DNA of 64,000 nucleotides from Hyphomicrobiales bacterium (GTDB lineage Bacteria; Pseudomonadota; Alphaproteobacteria; Rhodospirillales; JACKKN01). Position numbers and translations under genes: made by a program. The stretch spans positions 321,002 through 385,001 of the forward strand of contig JACKKN010000004.1 of the NCBI GenBank assembly GCA_024236415.1, in the 5' to 3' direction. The notes under the pieces are model-generated. The model was given only the letters and a program-made list of their open reading frames with translations, had not been told where the DNA came from and ran no database searches. How positions within the stretch are numbered: position 1 is the stretch's first letter; each line of letters begins with the position of its first letter. Of this stretch, positions 24,806 to 35,297 are shown piece by piece.

Positions 24806-25534
24806 ATGGAACAATCGGCAATTGACGCCGCCAACCTGGCCGGCTCGGTCGCGGCCCATGACTTCTCCATGTGGTCCCTGTTCATCAGGGCCGACTGGAT
24901 CGTCAAGACGGTGATCGTCATCCTGCTGCTGGCCTCGATCTGGTGCTGGGCGATCATCATCGAGAAGACGATGAACGTGCGCCGGCTGAATTCGCGCGCG
25001 TCCGAATTCGAGTCCCACTTCTGGTCCGGCACCTCGCTGGAGGACCTGTTCGACCGCATCGGCGAACAGCCGCGCGACCCCATGTCGGCGGTGTTCGTGG
25101 CGGCCATGCGCGAATGGCGCCGGGCCCAGTCCAAGGGCCGCACCCGCGACCAGTCGGTGGCCAGCCTGGCCGAGCGCATCGAGCGGGTGATGCAGATCAC
25201 CGTGGCGCGCGAGATGGACCGGGTCGAACGCTATGTCACCTTCCTGGCCTCGACCGGCGCCACCGCCCCCTTCATCGGCCTGTTCGGCACCGTCTGGGGC
25301 ATCATGAACAGCTTCCAGTCCATCGCCCTGACCAAGAACACCAGCCTGGCCGTGGTGGCGCCGGGCATCGCCGAGGCCCTGTTCGCCACCGCGCTGGGGC
25401 TGCTGGCCGCCATCCCCGCGGTGCTGGCCTACAACAAGGTGTCGCGCGACCTGGACCGCTACGCCGGGCGGCTGGACACCTTCGCCGGCGAGTTCCTGGC
25501 GATCCTGTCGCGGCAGATGGAAGAGGCCCGCTGA
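24806..25534 (+). CDS. tolQ: Tol-Pal system protein TolQ
   Basis: This 242-residue inner-membrane proton-channel subunit has transmembrane helices near 28-50, 142-165 and 175-197. The channel-domain stretch FLASTGATAPFIGLFGTVWG and the AVVAPGIAEALFATALGLLA helix are typical. With TolR it energises TolA to keep the outer membrane attached during division. Confidence 0.96.
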   Translation: MEQSAIDAANLAGSVAAHDFSMWSLFIRADWIVKTVIVILLLASIWCWAIIIEKTMNVRRLNSRASEFESHFWSGTSLEDLFDRIGEQPRDPMSAVFVAAMREWRRAQSKGRTRDQSVASLAERIERVMQITVAREMDRVERYVTFLASTGATAPFIGLFGTVWGIMNSFQSIALTKNTSLAVVAPGIAEALFATALGLLAAIPAVLAYNKVSRDLDRYAGRLDTFAGEFLAILSRQMEEAR

Positions 25535-25538
25535 TCCC

Positions 25539-26024
25539 ATGGCCGTGTCGGTGAATACGCGCTCCAGGCGGTTCGACCGGGTGCGCTCGGCGCGCCGGCC
25601 CATGGCCGACATCAACGTCACCCCCATGGTCGACGTGATGCTGGTGCTGTTGGTGATCTTCATGGTCACGGCGCCGCTGCTGACCGTGGGCGTGCAGGTG
25701 GACCTGCCCAAGACCGGGGCCAAGGCGGTGCAGGGCGATGACGAGCCGCTGGCGGTGTCGGTCAAGGCCGACGGTTCGGTGTGGCTGCAGGACACGGCCC
25801 TGGAGCTGGACGCCCTGGCGCCGCGCCTGGTCGCCATCACCGGCAGCAACCCCGACATCCGCATCTTCGTGCGCGGCGACCAGGCCATCAACTACGGCCG
25901 GGTGATGGAGGTCATGGGCGCCATCACCAAGGCCGGCTTCCGCAAGGTGGCGCTGATCACCCAGGCCCCGGATACGCCGGCCCCGGGCGCCGCCAAGGGC
26001 AAGAAGGCGGAGGGCAGGGAATAG
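25539..26024 (+). CDS. tolR: Tol-Pal system protein TolR
   Basis: This 161-residue protein has one N-terminal transmembrane helix. It contains the proton-pathway aspartate in the helix start ADINVTPMVDVMLVLLVIFM and a periplasmic domain ending VALITQAPD. The partner TolQ starts the operon four bases upstream. Confidence 0.96.
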   Translation: MAVSVNTRSRRFDRVRSARRPMADINVTPMVDVMLVLLVIFMVTAPLLTVGVQVDLPKTGAKAVQGDDEPLAVSVKADGSVWLQDTALELDALAPRLVAITGSNPDIRIFVRGDQAINYGRVMEVMGAITKAGFRKVALITQAPDTPAPGAAKGKKAEGRE

Positions 26025-26027
26025 GGC

Positions 26028-27089
26028 ATGCGCGGCGCGGTCGCCTCCTCGGTCCTGTTGCACGCGGCGATCATCGTCGTCGGCTACCTGGGGCTGCCGC
26101 AACTGCGCCAGGTTGCGCCGCTGGTGGAGGAACCCATCACCGTCGACCTGGTGACCGTGGCCGAGCGCACCAACGCCCCGCCGCCGGCCCCCAAGCCCAA
26201 GGAGGAGCCGAAGAAGGCCGAGCCGCCCAAGCCGCCGGAACCGCCCAAGATGCCGGAACCCGAGCCCGAACCGCCCAAGGCCAAGGCGCCGCCGCCGCCG
26301 CCCGAGCCGGCGCCGGCGCCCGAGCCCAAGGTGGCGGCCGCGCCGCCGCCGCCGCCGGAACCCAAGCCGAAGCCCAAGCCCAAGCCGGAACCCAAGCCGG
26401 AACTCAAGCCGGAACCCAAGCCCGAACCCAAGCCGGAGCCGAAACCCGAGCCCAAGCCGGAGCCCAAGCCCGAGCCGAAACCGGAGCCCAAGGCCAAGGC
26501 CGAACCGCCGCCGCCGCCCAAGCCCGCGGCGCCGGTTGAGCTGGCGCGCGCCAAGCCCAAGCGCAAGCCCAAGCCGCCCACCGATTTCGCGTCGGTGCTG
26601 CGCACGGTGGAGAAGCTGAAGGAGCAGCCGCGGCGTCAGGCCGAGGAGCCGTCCAAGAAGGCGGACAAGCCCAAGCCGCCGCCCAAGCCGTCCTTCGAGT
26701 CGGCCATCGCCCAGGCCCTGTCGTCGGCCCAGGCATCGCAGTCGCGGGTGCGCAAGTTCGACGCCACGCAGCCGCTGACCATCAGCGAGATCGACCTGGT
26801 GCGACGGCAGATCGCCCAATGCTGGAACCTGCCGGCCGGGGCCAAGGACGCCGAGAATCTGGTCATCGAGATCGCCGTCGACATGGGCCCCGACGGCCGG
26901 CCGCAGCGGGCCCGGATTCAGGACCAGAGCCGATTGGGCTCGGACCCGTTCTTCCGGGCGGCGGCGGAAAGCGCCCTGCGCGCGGTCTTGAACCAGCGCT
27001 GCCATCCCTTCAAATTGCCGCCCGAGAAATATGCCGAATGGCGAACCATGACCTTGATTTTCAATCCGAAGGAGATGTTCGGAACATGA
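26028..27089 (+). CDS. tolA: Tol-Pal system protein TolA with EPKP-repeat linker
   Basis: This 353-residue protein has an N-terminal membrane anchor (LLHAAIIVVGYLGLPQL) and a C-terminal TonB-like domain. The C-terminal domain includes LVRRQIAQCWNLPAGAKDAE and ends near MTLIFNPKEM. The middle (about residues 50-180) is not the long alpha helix of E. coli TolA but a Pro/Glu/Lys tract of repeated EPKP units, likely an extended polyproline rod. The tract is encoded by a degenerate repeat at about 26340-26500. The stop overlaps the tolB start by four bases (ATGATG). Confidence 0.93.
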   Translation: MRGAVASSVLLHAAIIVVGYLGLPQLRQVAPLVEEPITVDLVTVAERTNAPPPAPKPKEEPKKAEPPKPPEPPKMPEPEPEPPKAKAPPPPPEPAPAPEPKVAAAPPPPPEPKPKPKPKPEPKPELKPEPKPEPKPEPKPEPKPEPKPEPKPEPKAKAEPPPPPKPAAPVELARAKPKRKPKPPTDFASVLRTVEKLKEQPRRQAEEPSKKADKPKPPPKPSFESAIAQALSSAQASQSRVRKFDATQPLTISEIDLVRRQIAQCWNLPAGAKDAENLVIEIAVDMGPDGRPQRARIQDQSRLGSDPFFRAAAESALRAVLNQRCHPFKLPPEKYAEWRTMTLIFNPKEMFGT

Positions 27090-28444
27090 TGGGGAAAGCG
27101 ACCTACGCACCGATGGCGCGCTTGCTGGCGCCGGTGGCGGTGCTGCTGTGCCTGGCGGCGGTCCTGGCGGCCGCGCCGGCCCAGGCCGAACTGCGCATCA
27201 ACATTATCGAGGGCCGGTCCGAGCCGATGCCGATCGCGATCACCGACTTCCACGGCGCCGGCGACGTCGACGTCCGGGTCGGCCGCCAGCTGGCCGAGGT
27301 GATCTCGGCCGACCTGGAGCGGTCCGGCCTGTTCAAACCGGTAGACCGGCGCGCCTTCATCCAGTCGGCGGAATCGCTCAGCGCCCTGCCGCGGTTCGGC
27401 GACTGGCGGGTGATCAACGCCCAGGCCCTGGTCCAGGGCCGGGTGCAGAGCCTGAACGACGGCCGCCTGCGGGTCGAGTTCCGCCTGTGGGACGTGTTCG
27501 CCGAACAGCAGATGGTGGGCCTGGCCTACCATACGGTGCCCGACAACTGGCGCCGGGTGGCGCACATCATCGCCGACGCCATCTACAAGCGGATCACCGG
27601 CGAATCGGGCTACTTCGACACCCGCGTGGTGTACATCGCCGAGACCGGCCCGCAGACCCGCCGGGTCAAGCGCCTGGCGATCATGGACCAGGACGGTGCC
27701 AACCACCGGTTCCTGACCGACGGCGCCGACCTGGTGCTGACCCCCCGGTTCTCGCCGACCCTGCAGGAGATCACCTACCTGTCCTATTACCGCAACACGC
27801 CGCGGGTCTACGTCTTCAACATCGACACCGGGCGGCAAGAGGTGCTGGGCGACTTTCCGGGCATGACCTTCGCCCCCCGTTTCTCGCCCGACGGCAAGCG
27901 GGTCATCATGTCCATGGCCAAGGACGGCAACTCCGAGATCTACACCATGGACCTGCGCACCCGCGCGGTGCGCCGCCTGACCGACCATTCGGCCATCGAC
28001 ACCTCGCCCTGCTATTCCCCCGACGGGCGCCAGATCGTGTTCAACTCGGACCGCGGCGGCACCCAGCAGCTCTACGTCATGGACGCCGACGGCGGCGGGG
28101 TGCGGCGCATCAGCTTCGGCGACGGGCGCTACGCCACCCCGGTGTGGTCGCCGCGCGGCGACCTGATCGCCTTCACCAAGTTCACCGGCGGCCGGTTCTA
28201 CATCGGCGTCATGCGCCAGGACGGCTCGGGCGAGCGCCTGCTGGCCGAGGACTTCCTGGTCGAGGCGCCGACCTGGTCGCCCAACGGGCGGGTGCTGATG
28301 TTCTTTCGCCAGCAGCCTACGGACTCCAAGGGCGGCGGCGGCGAGTCCAAGCTGTATTCCATCGACTTGACCGGCTTCAACGAGCGCGAGATCAAGACCC
28401 CGCTGGATGCCTCCGATCCGGCCTGGTCCCCCTTGATTCCGTGA
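27086..28444 (+). CDS. tolB: Tol-Pal system beta-propeller protein TolB
   Basis: This 452-residue periplasmic protein has a signal peptide ending at APAQA. An N-terminal domain (RINIIEGRSEPMPIAITDF) is followed by a WD40-like beta-propeller with repeated FSPDGKRVIMS, YSPDGRQIVFNSDRGGTQQL and WSPRGDLIAFT blades. It binds Pal and links to TolA. The start is the first of two adjacent Met codons overlapping tolA. Confidence 0.96.
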   Translation: MMGKATYAPMARLLAPVAVLLCLAAVLAAAPAQAELRINIIEGRSEPMPIAITDFHGAGDVDVRVGRQLAEVISADLERSGLFKPVDRRAFIQSAESLSALPRFGDWRVINAQALVQGRVQSLNDGRLRVEFRLWDVFAEQQMVGLAYHTVPDNWRRVAHIIADAIYKRITGESGYFDTRVVYIAETGPQTRRVKRLAIMDQDGANHRFLTDGADLVLTPRFSPTLQEITYLSYYRNTPRVYVFNIDTGRQEVLGDFPGMTFAPRFSPDGKRVIMSMAKDGNSEIYTMDLRTRAVRRLTDHSAIDTSPCYSPDGRQIVFNSDRGGTQQLYVMDADGGGVRRISFGDGRYATPVWSPRGDLIAFTKFTGGRFYIGVMRQDGSGERLLAEDFLVEAPTWSPNGRVLMFFRQQPTDSKGGGGESKLYSIDLTGFNEREIKTPLDASDPAWSPLIP

Positions 28445-28614
28445 GATAGCCATCCTATAGTCCGGGGGCAGACTGCGGTTAAGCGACTGTGAGGGTAGGT
28501 TTTTTGGTCGTTAGGTCCGAGCGTTCGAGCAGAATTCGAATCGGCCCCGTCGCGCAGGCATCCGTCCGCCGTGGTGCCCCGTTCGTAACCAGTCCCTAAA
28601 AGGGGGAGACTTTT

Positions 28615-29142
28615 ATGCGCTTCAAATTTCTGAGCTTGTTCGCCGCGGTGATCCTGGTCGCCGCCTGTGAGACCGCGCCTGAAAATTCCGGCGCCTCCAG
28701 CGGGACCGGCGGCGGCACGACGACCACGACCTCGACCGCGACCACGACCACGGTGCAGCCCCAGGGCCCGGCGCCGGGCTCCCAGGAGGACCTGGTGGTC
28801 AACATCGGTGACCGCGTGTTCTTCGATTTCGACAAGTACAACCTGAAGGCCGACGCGCGCGGCACGCTGGAGAAGCAGGCCGCTTGGCTGACCAAGTTCC
28901 CGGCCGTGTCGATCGTCGTCGAGGGCCATTGCGACGAGCGGGGCACCCGCGAGTACAACCTGGCCCTGGGCGAGCGGCGCGCCAACTCGGTCAAGGACTA
29001 CCTGGTCGCCCTGGGCGTGGCCCCGAACCGCATCCGCACCATCTCGTACGGCAAGGAGCGGCCGGTGGCCCTGGGTTCCAACGAGGCCGCCTGGGCCCAG
29101 AACCGCCGCGGCGTGACCCTGGTCGCCGGCCCCGGCAGCTGA
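28615..29142 (+). CDS. pal: peptidoglycan-associated lipoprotein Pal
   Basis: This 175-residue outer-membrane lipoprotein has lipobox VAAC (Cys18), a Gly/Thr-rich linker (TTTTTSTATTTT) and an OmpA-like peptidoglycan-binding domain (DFDKYNLKADAR, VEGHCDERGTREYNLALGE). AAAAGGGGGAG precedes the ATG. The 170 bases between tolB and pal are long enough to hold an extra promoter. Confidence 0.96.
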   Translation: MRFKFLSLFAAVILVAACETAPENSGASSGTGGGTTTTTSTATTTTVQPQGPAPGSQEDLVVNIGDRVFFDFDKYNLKADARGTLEKQAAWLTKFPAVSIVVEGHCDERGTREYNLALGERRANSVKDYLVALGVAPNRIRTISYGKERPVALGSNEAAWAQNRRGVTLVAGPGS

Positions 29143-29169
29143 CCCCACCGGCGACGGTGAAGGTTTCCA

Positions 29170-29210
29170 AGGGCGCTTGCCCGTCCCCGCGAGGGCTGGG
29201 CAAGCGCCCT
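29170..29210 (+). terminator. terminator after pal
   Basis: AGGGCGCTTGCCC and GGGCAAGCGCCCT form a perfect 13-base-pair stem with a 15-base loop, followed by AATTTTGCCC. It is the strongest hairpin terminator candidate in the Tol region and should separate pal from cpoB at least in part. Confidence 0.8.
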
Positions 29211-29347
29211 AATTTTGCCCACAATGTGGCCTAAGGTATCCCACCTGGAGGCATCCGATCCGGCCTGACGGGCCGGACCGGCCCGCGCCGGCGCCCCGGC
29301 GGGCGGGGCGCGGGATGCCGGCATTTTCTGGATCGGAGCATGGCGCC

Positions 29348-30395
29348 ATGAGAACTGGCCTGGTTGCATCCATTGTCGCGCTGGCCATCACGGCCGGCGC
29401 CGCGCTGACCTGGGCCGCGCCGGCGGCGGCACAGAACGCGGACCTGCAGCAGGTGCTGGACCGCCTGGGCCGCGTCGAACGCGACATCCGGGCCCTGAAC
29501 CTGCAGGTGGCCCGGGGCGACGGCGGCGGCGGATCGGGCGGCGGTTCGGCCGTGGCGGCGGCCGGGGACGGGGCCGGCGGCCCGGCCCTGGCGCGGCTCA
29601 GCATCCGCGTCACCCAGGTGGAGGAGGACCTGCGCGCCCTGACCGGCCGCATCGAGGAGATCCTGCACAAGGTGGACCAGGTCAGCAACCGCTTCGACAA
29701 GCTGGTGGGCGACGTGGACTACCGCCTGACGGCCCTGGAACAGCGCGCCGGCGGCGCCCCGCCGCCGCCCGGCGCGTCCCTGTCGGCGACCACCGGCGCC
29801 GGTCCGGCCCCGGCACCGCCGCCGCCGCCGCCGCGGCGGCCCCTGCGCGCCGCCGCCGCCGCCGGCCCAGTCGGGCGTCCTCGGCACCATGACCCAGCGC
29901 GAGCTGGACCAGGGCCAGGCCGGCCTGGCCACGCCCGCCGCCGACGGCGCGGCGGCCCCGGCCCAGGCCCCGGCGCCGGCGGCCACCGCCGCGGTTTCCT
30001 TGCCGGCGGGTTCGACCCGGGACCGCTACAACTACGCCTACGGCCTGCTGCGCCAGGCCCGCTACGACGAGGCCGAGGAGGCCTTCGAGCAGTTCCTGAC
30101 CGCCCACCCCGGCGACCCCCTGGCCCAGAACGCCCAGTACTGGCTGGGCAAGGTGTACTTCGTGCGCGAGGAGTACGTGCTGGCGGCCAAGACCTTCACC
30201 GAGAACTACAAGGCCTATCCGGAAGGCCCCAAGGCGCCGGACAGCCTGCTGAACCTGGGCCTGTCCCTGTCGCGGCTGGACAAGAAGGCCGCCGCCTGCG
30301 CCGCCTTCGACGAGCTGAAGCGCAAGTTCCCCAAGGTCTCGCCGCGCATCGCCCGCACCGTGAAAAGCGAGTGGGACGCCAACGGCTGCCGCTGA
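29348..30395 (+). pseudogene. cpoB: Tol-Pal coordination protein CpoB (YbgF), frame interrupted
   Basis: The first part has a signal peptide ending AAPAAAQ and the trimeric coiled coil (LQQVLDRLGRVERDIRALN, ITQVEEDL-like). It then enters a Pro/Ala tract and loses frame at about 29820-29880. The second part is intact: RDRYNYAYGLLRQARYDEAE starts three TPR-like repeats that end EWDANGCR. CpoB coordinates Tol-Pal with peptidoglycan synthesis at the septum. The shift lies in a run of CCG/GCC codons, and both halves look fully conserved, so a sequence error is likelier than a dead gene. Confidence 0.8.
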
Positions 30396-30396
30396 C

Positions 30397-31791
30397 GTGA
30401 CCGGTCCGGCGCCCCTGGCCGCGGCCGACACCCGCGCCGCGCCCCTGGACGGCGACGCCTTCGCCGCCCTGATGGCCGGCCTGGGGCCGTTCGAGCCGGC
30501 GCCGCACCTGGCCGTGGCCCTGTCCGGCGGCGCCGACAGCCTGGCCCTGACCCTGCTGGCCGACGCCTGGGCCCGGGAACGGCGCGGGCGGGTCACCGCC
30601 CTGACCGTGGACCACGGCCTGCGCCCCGACTCGGGGGCCGAGGCCCGCACCGTGGCCGCCTGGATGGCGGCGCGCGGCATCGCCCACCAGGTCCTGCCCT
30701 GGACCGGGCCCAAGCCCGCCGCCGGCGTGCAGGCGGCGGCGCGGACGGCGCGCCTGGCCCTGCTGGCCGGGCGGTGCCGCGAGCTCGGCATCCTGCACCT
30801 GCTGCTGGCCCACCACCTGGACGACCAGGCCGAGACCGTGCTGATGCGCCTGGGCCGGGGCAGCGGCCCGGACGGGCTGGCGGCCATGGCGCCGGTGCTG
30901 GCGGCGGCCGAGACGCGGCTGCTGCGGCCCCTGCTGACCGTGCCGGGGGCGCGCCTGCGGGCCCTGCTGGCGGCCGCCGGCCAGGGCTGGATCGAGGACC
31001 CGTCCAACGCCGACACGCGGTTCGAGCGGGTGCGCCTGCGCCGCCGCCTGGCCCAGAGGCGGGCCACCGGCGCCAGCCCCTGGCGGCCGGCGGCCTGGCG
31101 CGCGCCGCCGCCGCCATGGCCGCCGCCCGCGCCGACGTGGCGGCGGCGGTGACGGACCTGCTGGCCGCGTGCTGCGACCTGCGCCCGGCCGGCTACGCGG
31201 TGCTGGACCCGGCGGCGCTGGCGGCGGCGCCGCGCGGCCTGGCCGAGCGCGCCCTGGCCCGCCTGCTGGCCACCCTGGGCGGCGGCGACCATGCCGCGGC
31301 GGCGCGACCGGGTGCGGCGCCTGGCCGCGGCCCTGCTGGACGATGCCGGCGCCTGGCGTGGCGCCACCCTGGGCCGCTGCCGCCTGGCGCCGCTGCCGGG
31401 CGGGCGGGTGCTGGTCTGCCGCGAGGCGCGCGGCCTGCCGCACCTGGAGGTGGCCCCTGGAAACGTCGTGTGGTGGGACCGGCGCTTCGCCGTCCGGGTC
31501 GACGCCTGCGGCCCCGGCGCCCGGATCGGTGCCCTGGGCGCCGCCGGATGGCGCGAGATCGCGGCCCGCATGCCCCAATTGCGGGAAACGCCGGTGCCGG
31601 TGGCGGCGCGGGCGGTCCTGCCCGCCGTGTGGGACCGCTGGCAGGGCCAATGGGGTGTTTGTGCGGTTCCCAACCTGGGGTATAACCGCTCGGACGGGCC
31701 CGGCACGGGGGCGTCGGCGCGGTTCCGGCCGGCACGACCGCTGTCGGGACGGGGGTTTTGCCTTGCGCTGGCGCCGCCGCGTACTATTTGA
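30397..31791 (+). pseudogene. tilS: tRNA(Ile)-lysidine synthase TilS, frame interrupted twice
   Basis: The GTG start lies one base after cpoB. The first 230 codons hold the PP-loop SGGADSLAL, the VDHGLRPDSG motif and HHLDDQAETVLMRL. Near 31075-31085 the frame moves (SP to LAAGGLARAAAAM), and near 31290-31300 it moves back (GGGDH to RDRVRRLAAALLDD). The C-terminal part ends in RPARPLSGRGF, usual for TilS. TilS makes lysidine at C34 of tRNA-Ile(CAU) and is normally essential. One missing and one extra base in GC runs would restore a full gene. Confidence 0.8.
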
Positions 31792-31913
31792 TAGGGGATC
31801 GGTTCCGCCGGTGTGGCGAGGCGCCGGGTCACGGACGCAACGCGGGTGCCGGAATTTTCCGCCGGATGCCCAGGAACGGGACGGCGAAGGCCCGTGAGAC
31901 AAGAGGTGTTGGA

Positions 31914-33863
<1,950 letters not shown>

Positions 33864-33902
33864 GCGCCGCGCCGTTCCCGCGCCGGGAACGCTGAATCCG
33901 GC

Positions 33903-33930
33903 CGAGCCCCGCCCCCTGGCGGGGCTCGTT
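33903..33930 (+). terminator. hairpin between ftsH and folP
   Basis: CGAGCCCCGCC and GGCGGGGCTCG form an 11-base-pair stem with a CCCT loop, followed by TTCGTCACG. The T run is short, so it may only attenuate or stabilise the ftsH mRNA end. Confidence 0.55.
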
Positions 33931-33947
33931 CGTCACGGGGGTAGGGG

Positions 33948-34778
33948 ATGACGCTGGAATTCGCCGGCCTGCGGCTCGACCGGCCGCGCATCATGGGCAT
34001 CGTCAACGTGACGCCGGACAGCTTCTCGGACGGCGGCGAGACGGCCACCGCCGAGGCCGCCGTGGCCCGCGGCCTGGCCATGGCCGCCGCCGGCGCCGAC
34101 ATCGTCGACGTGGGCGGCGAATCCACCCGCCCCGGCGCCGCGCCGGTGCCGCCCGCGGCCGAGGCGGCGCGGGTGGTGCCCGTGGTCCGCGCCCTGGCGG
34201 CGGCCGGGCTGCCGGTGTCGGTGGACACCCGCCGGGCGGCGGTCATGGCCGCCGCCACCGCCGCCGGCGCGCGCATCATCAACGACGTCTCGGCCCTGTC
34301 CCACGACCCCGACGCCCTGGCAACGGCCGCGGCCAGCGGCGCCGCCGTCATCCTCATGCACATGCGCGGCACCCCGGAAACCATGATGGACCTGGCCCGC
34401 TACGGCGACGTGGCCGGCGAGGTGGCGGCCGAACTGGCGGCCCGGGTGGACGCCTGCGTCGCCGCCGGCATCCCGCGCGCCCGGCTGGCCGTGGACCCGG
34501 GCATCGGGTTCGCCAAGACGGCGGCGCACAACGTCGCCCTGCTGGCCGGCCTCGGCGGCGTGAAGGCACGGCTGGGCCTGCCGCTGGTGCTGGGCGTGTC
34601 GCGCAAGCGTTTCATCTCGCGCCTGGACCGGGACGTCGAGGCGCACGGGCGGCTGGCCGGCTCCGTGGCGGCGGCCCTGGCCGGGGTGGCCCGGGGCGCC
34701 GACATCCTGCGGGTCCACGACGTGGCCGAAACCCGCCAGGCACTGGCGGTCTGGCGGGCGATTGCCGATCACGGTTGA
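33948..34778 (+). CDS. folP: dihydropteroate synthase
   Basis: This 276-residue TIM-barrel enzyme condenses p-aminobenzoate with dihydropterin pyrophosphate; it is the target of sulfonamides. The motifs RIMGIVNVTPDSFSDGG, DVGGESTRPGA, INDVSAL, HMRGTPETM, DPGIGFAKT and GVSRKRFIS are all present. The gene follows ftsH, the order ftsH-folP-glmM being common in proteobacteria. Confidence 0.96.
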   Translation: MTLEFAGLRLDRPRIMGIVNVTPDSFSDGGETATAEAAVARGLAMAAAGADIVDVGGESTRPGAAPVPPAAEAARVVPVVRALAAAGLPVSVDTRRAAVMAAATAAGARIINDVSALSHDPDALATAAASGAAVILMHMRGTPETMMDLARYGDVAGEVAAELAARVDACVAAGIPRARLAVDPGIGFAKTAAHNVALLAGLGGVKARLGLPLVLGVSRKRFISRLDRDVEAHGRLAGSVAAALAGVARGADILRVHDVAETRQALAVWRAIADHG

Positions 34779-34789
34779 CGGCGGGAAAA

Positions 34790-34819
34790 CCGGCTGGGGG
34801 CGGTCGGCCGCCCCCAGCC
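34790..34819 (-). terminator. terminator of the small membrane-protein gene
   Basis: CGGCTGGGGGCG and CGCCCCCAGCCG pair as a 12-base-pair stem around a short GTCGGC loop. On the minus strand the stem is followed by GTTTTCCCGCC, so it should end transcription of the 37-residue gene. It lacks a T run in the plus direction, although it could also slow transcripts leaving folP. Confidence 0.65.
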
Positions 34820-34843
34820 GAGGGCGCAGGTCCGCGCGCCGGA

Positions 34844-34957
34844 TTACGAGACGGCGGGCGTGCCGCCGAGGAATCCGAACAGGTAGCCAACGTAGATGCT
34901 GAGGGACGCCGCGACGACGATCCCTAGGGTGATGAGCAACGCCCTGGTGTCGGACAT
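34844..34957 (-). CDS. 37-residue single-helix membrane protein
   Basis: A short frame reads MSDTRALLITLGIVV at the start and YVGYLFGFLGGTPAVS at the end. One hydrophobic helix spans about residues 6-31. GGAGAGGTAATCCC directly upstream is a good ribosome site, and a strong hairpin with a T run lies 25 bases past the stop, so it looks like a complete single-gene unit read opposite to folP and glmM. I do not recognise the family. Small one-helix proteins often modulate larger membrane complexes; nothing here says which. Confidence 0.65.
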   Translation of the reverse strand: MSDTRALLITLGIVVAASLSIYVGYLFGFLGGTPAVS

Positions 34958-35297
34958 GGGATTACCTCTCCAAAACAGGTCTCGAGACGAAGCCGGAAGC
35001 CACGCCGTTTGCTCAGGTGAGGTCAGGAAGGACAGATTTTACCGCGCCGCGCTGAGCACGTGCGAATGAACGGATTATACTATCTTAATCCAGGTTTGTA
35101 TCGAGAATTCCGCTTTATGCCCGGCAGGGTGGCACGGACGCGGGCGGTTCCCGGCCGGCGGGGCGTGGGCCTTGCCGGCCCGGCCCGCGGGGGCCATATT
35201 CTGCGCGTCCGCGATGTGGCCCAGGCCCGAAATATGACTGAAACGCGGATCCTCTATCTGCTATAAACAGGACCCACAAGAAAACGGGATTTATGCC
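34958..35297. promoter_or_regulatory. region upstream of glmM
   Basis: No coding frame in these 340 bases is convincing. GGATTA at 35072-35077 and TAATCC at 35086-35091 form an inverted repeat around TACTATCT, with a TATACT that could be a -10 box. An extended -10 element, TGCTATAAA at 35259-35267, lies about 30 bases ahead of the glmM ATG and is the likeliest glmM promoter. Confidence 0.45.
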
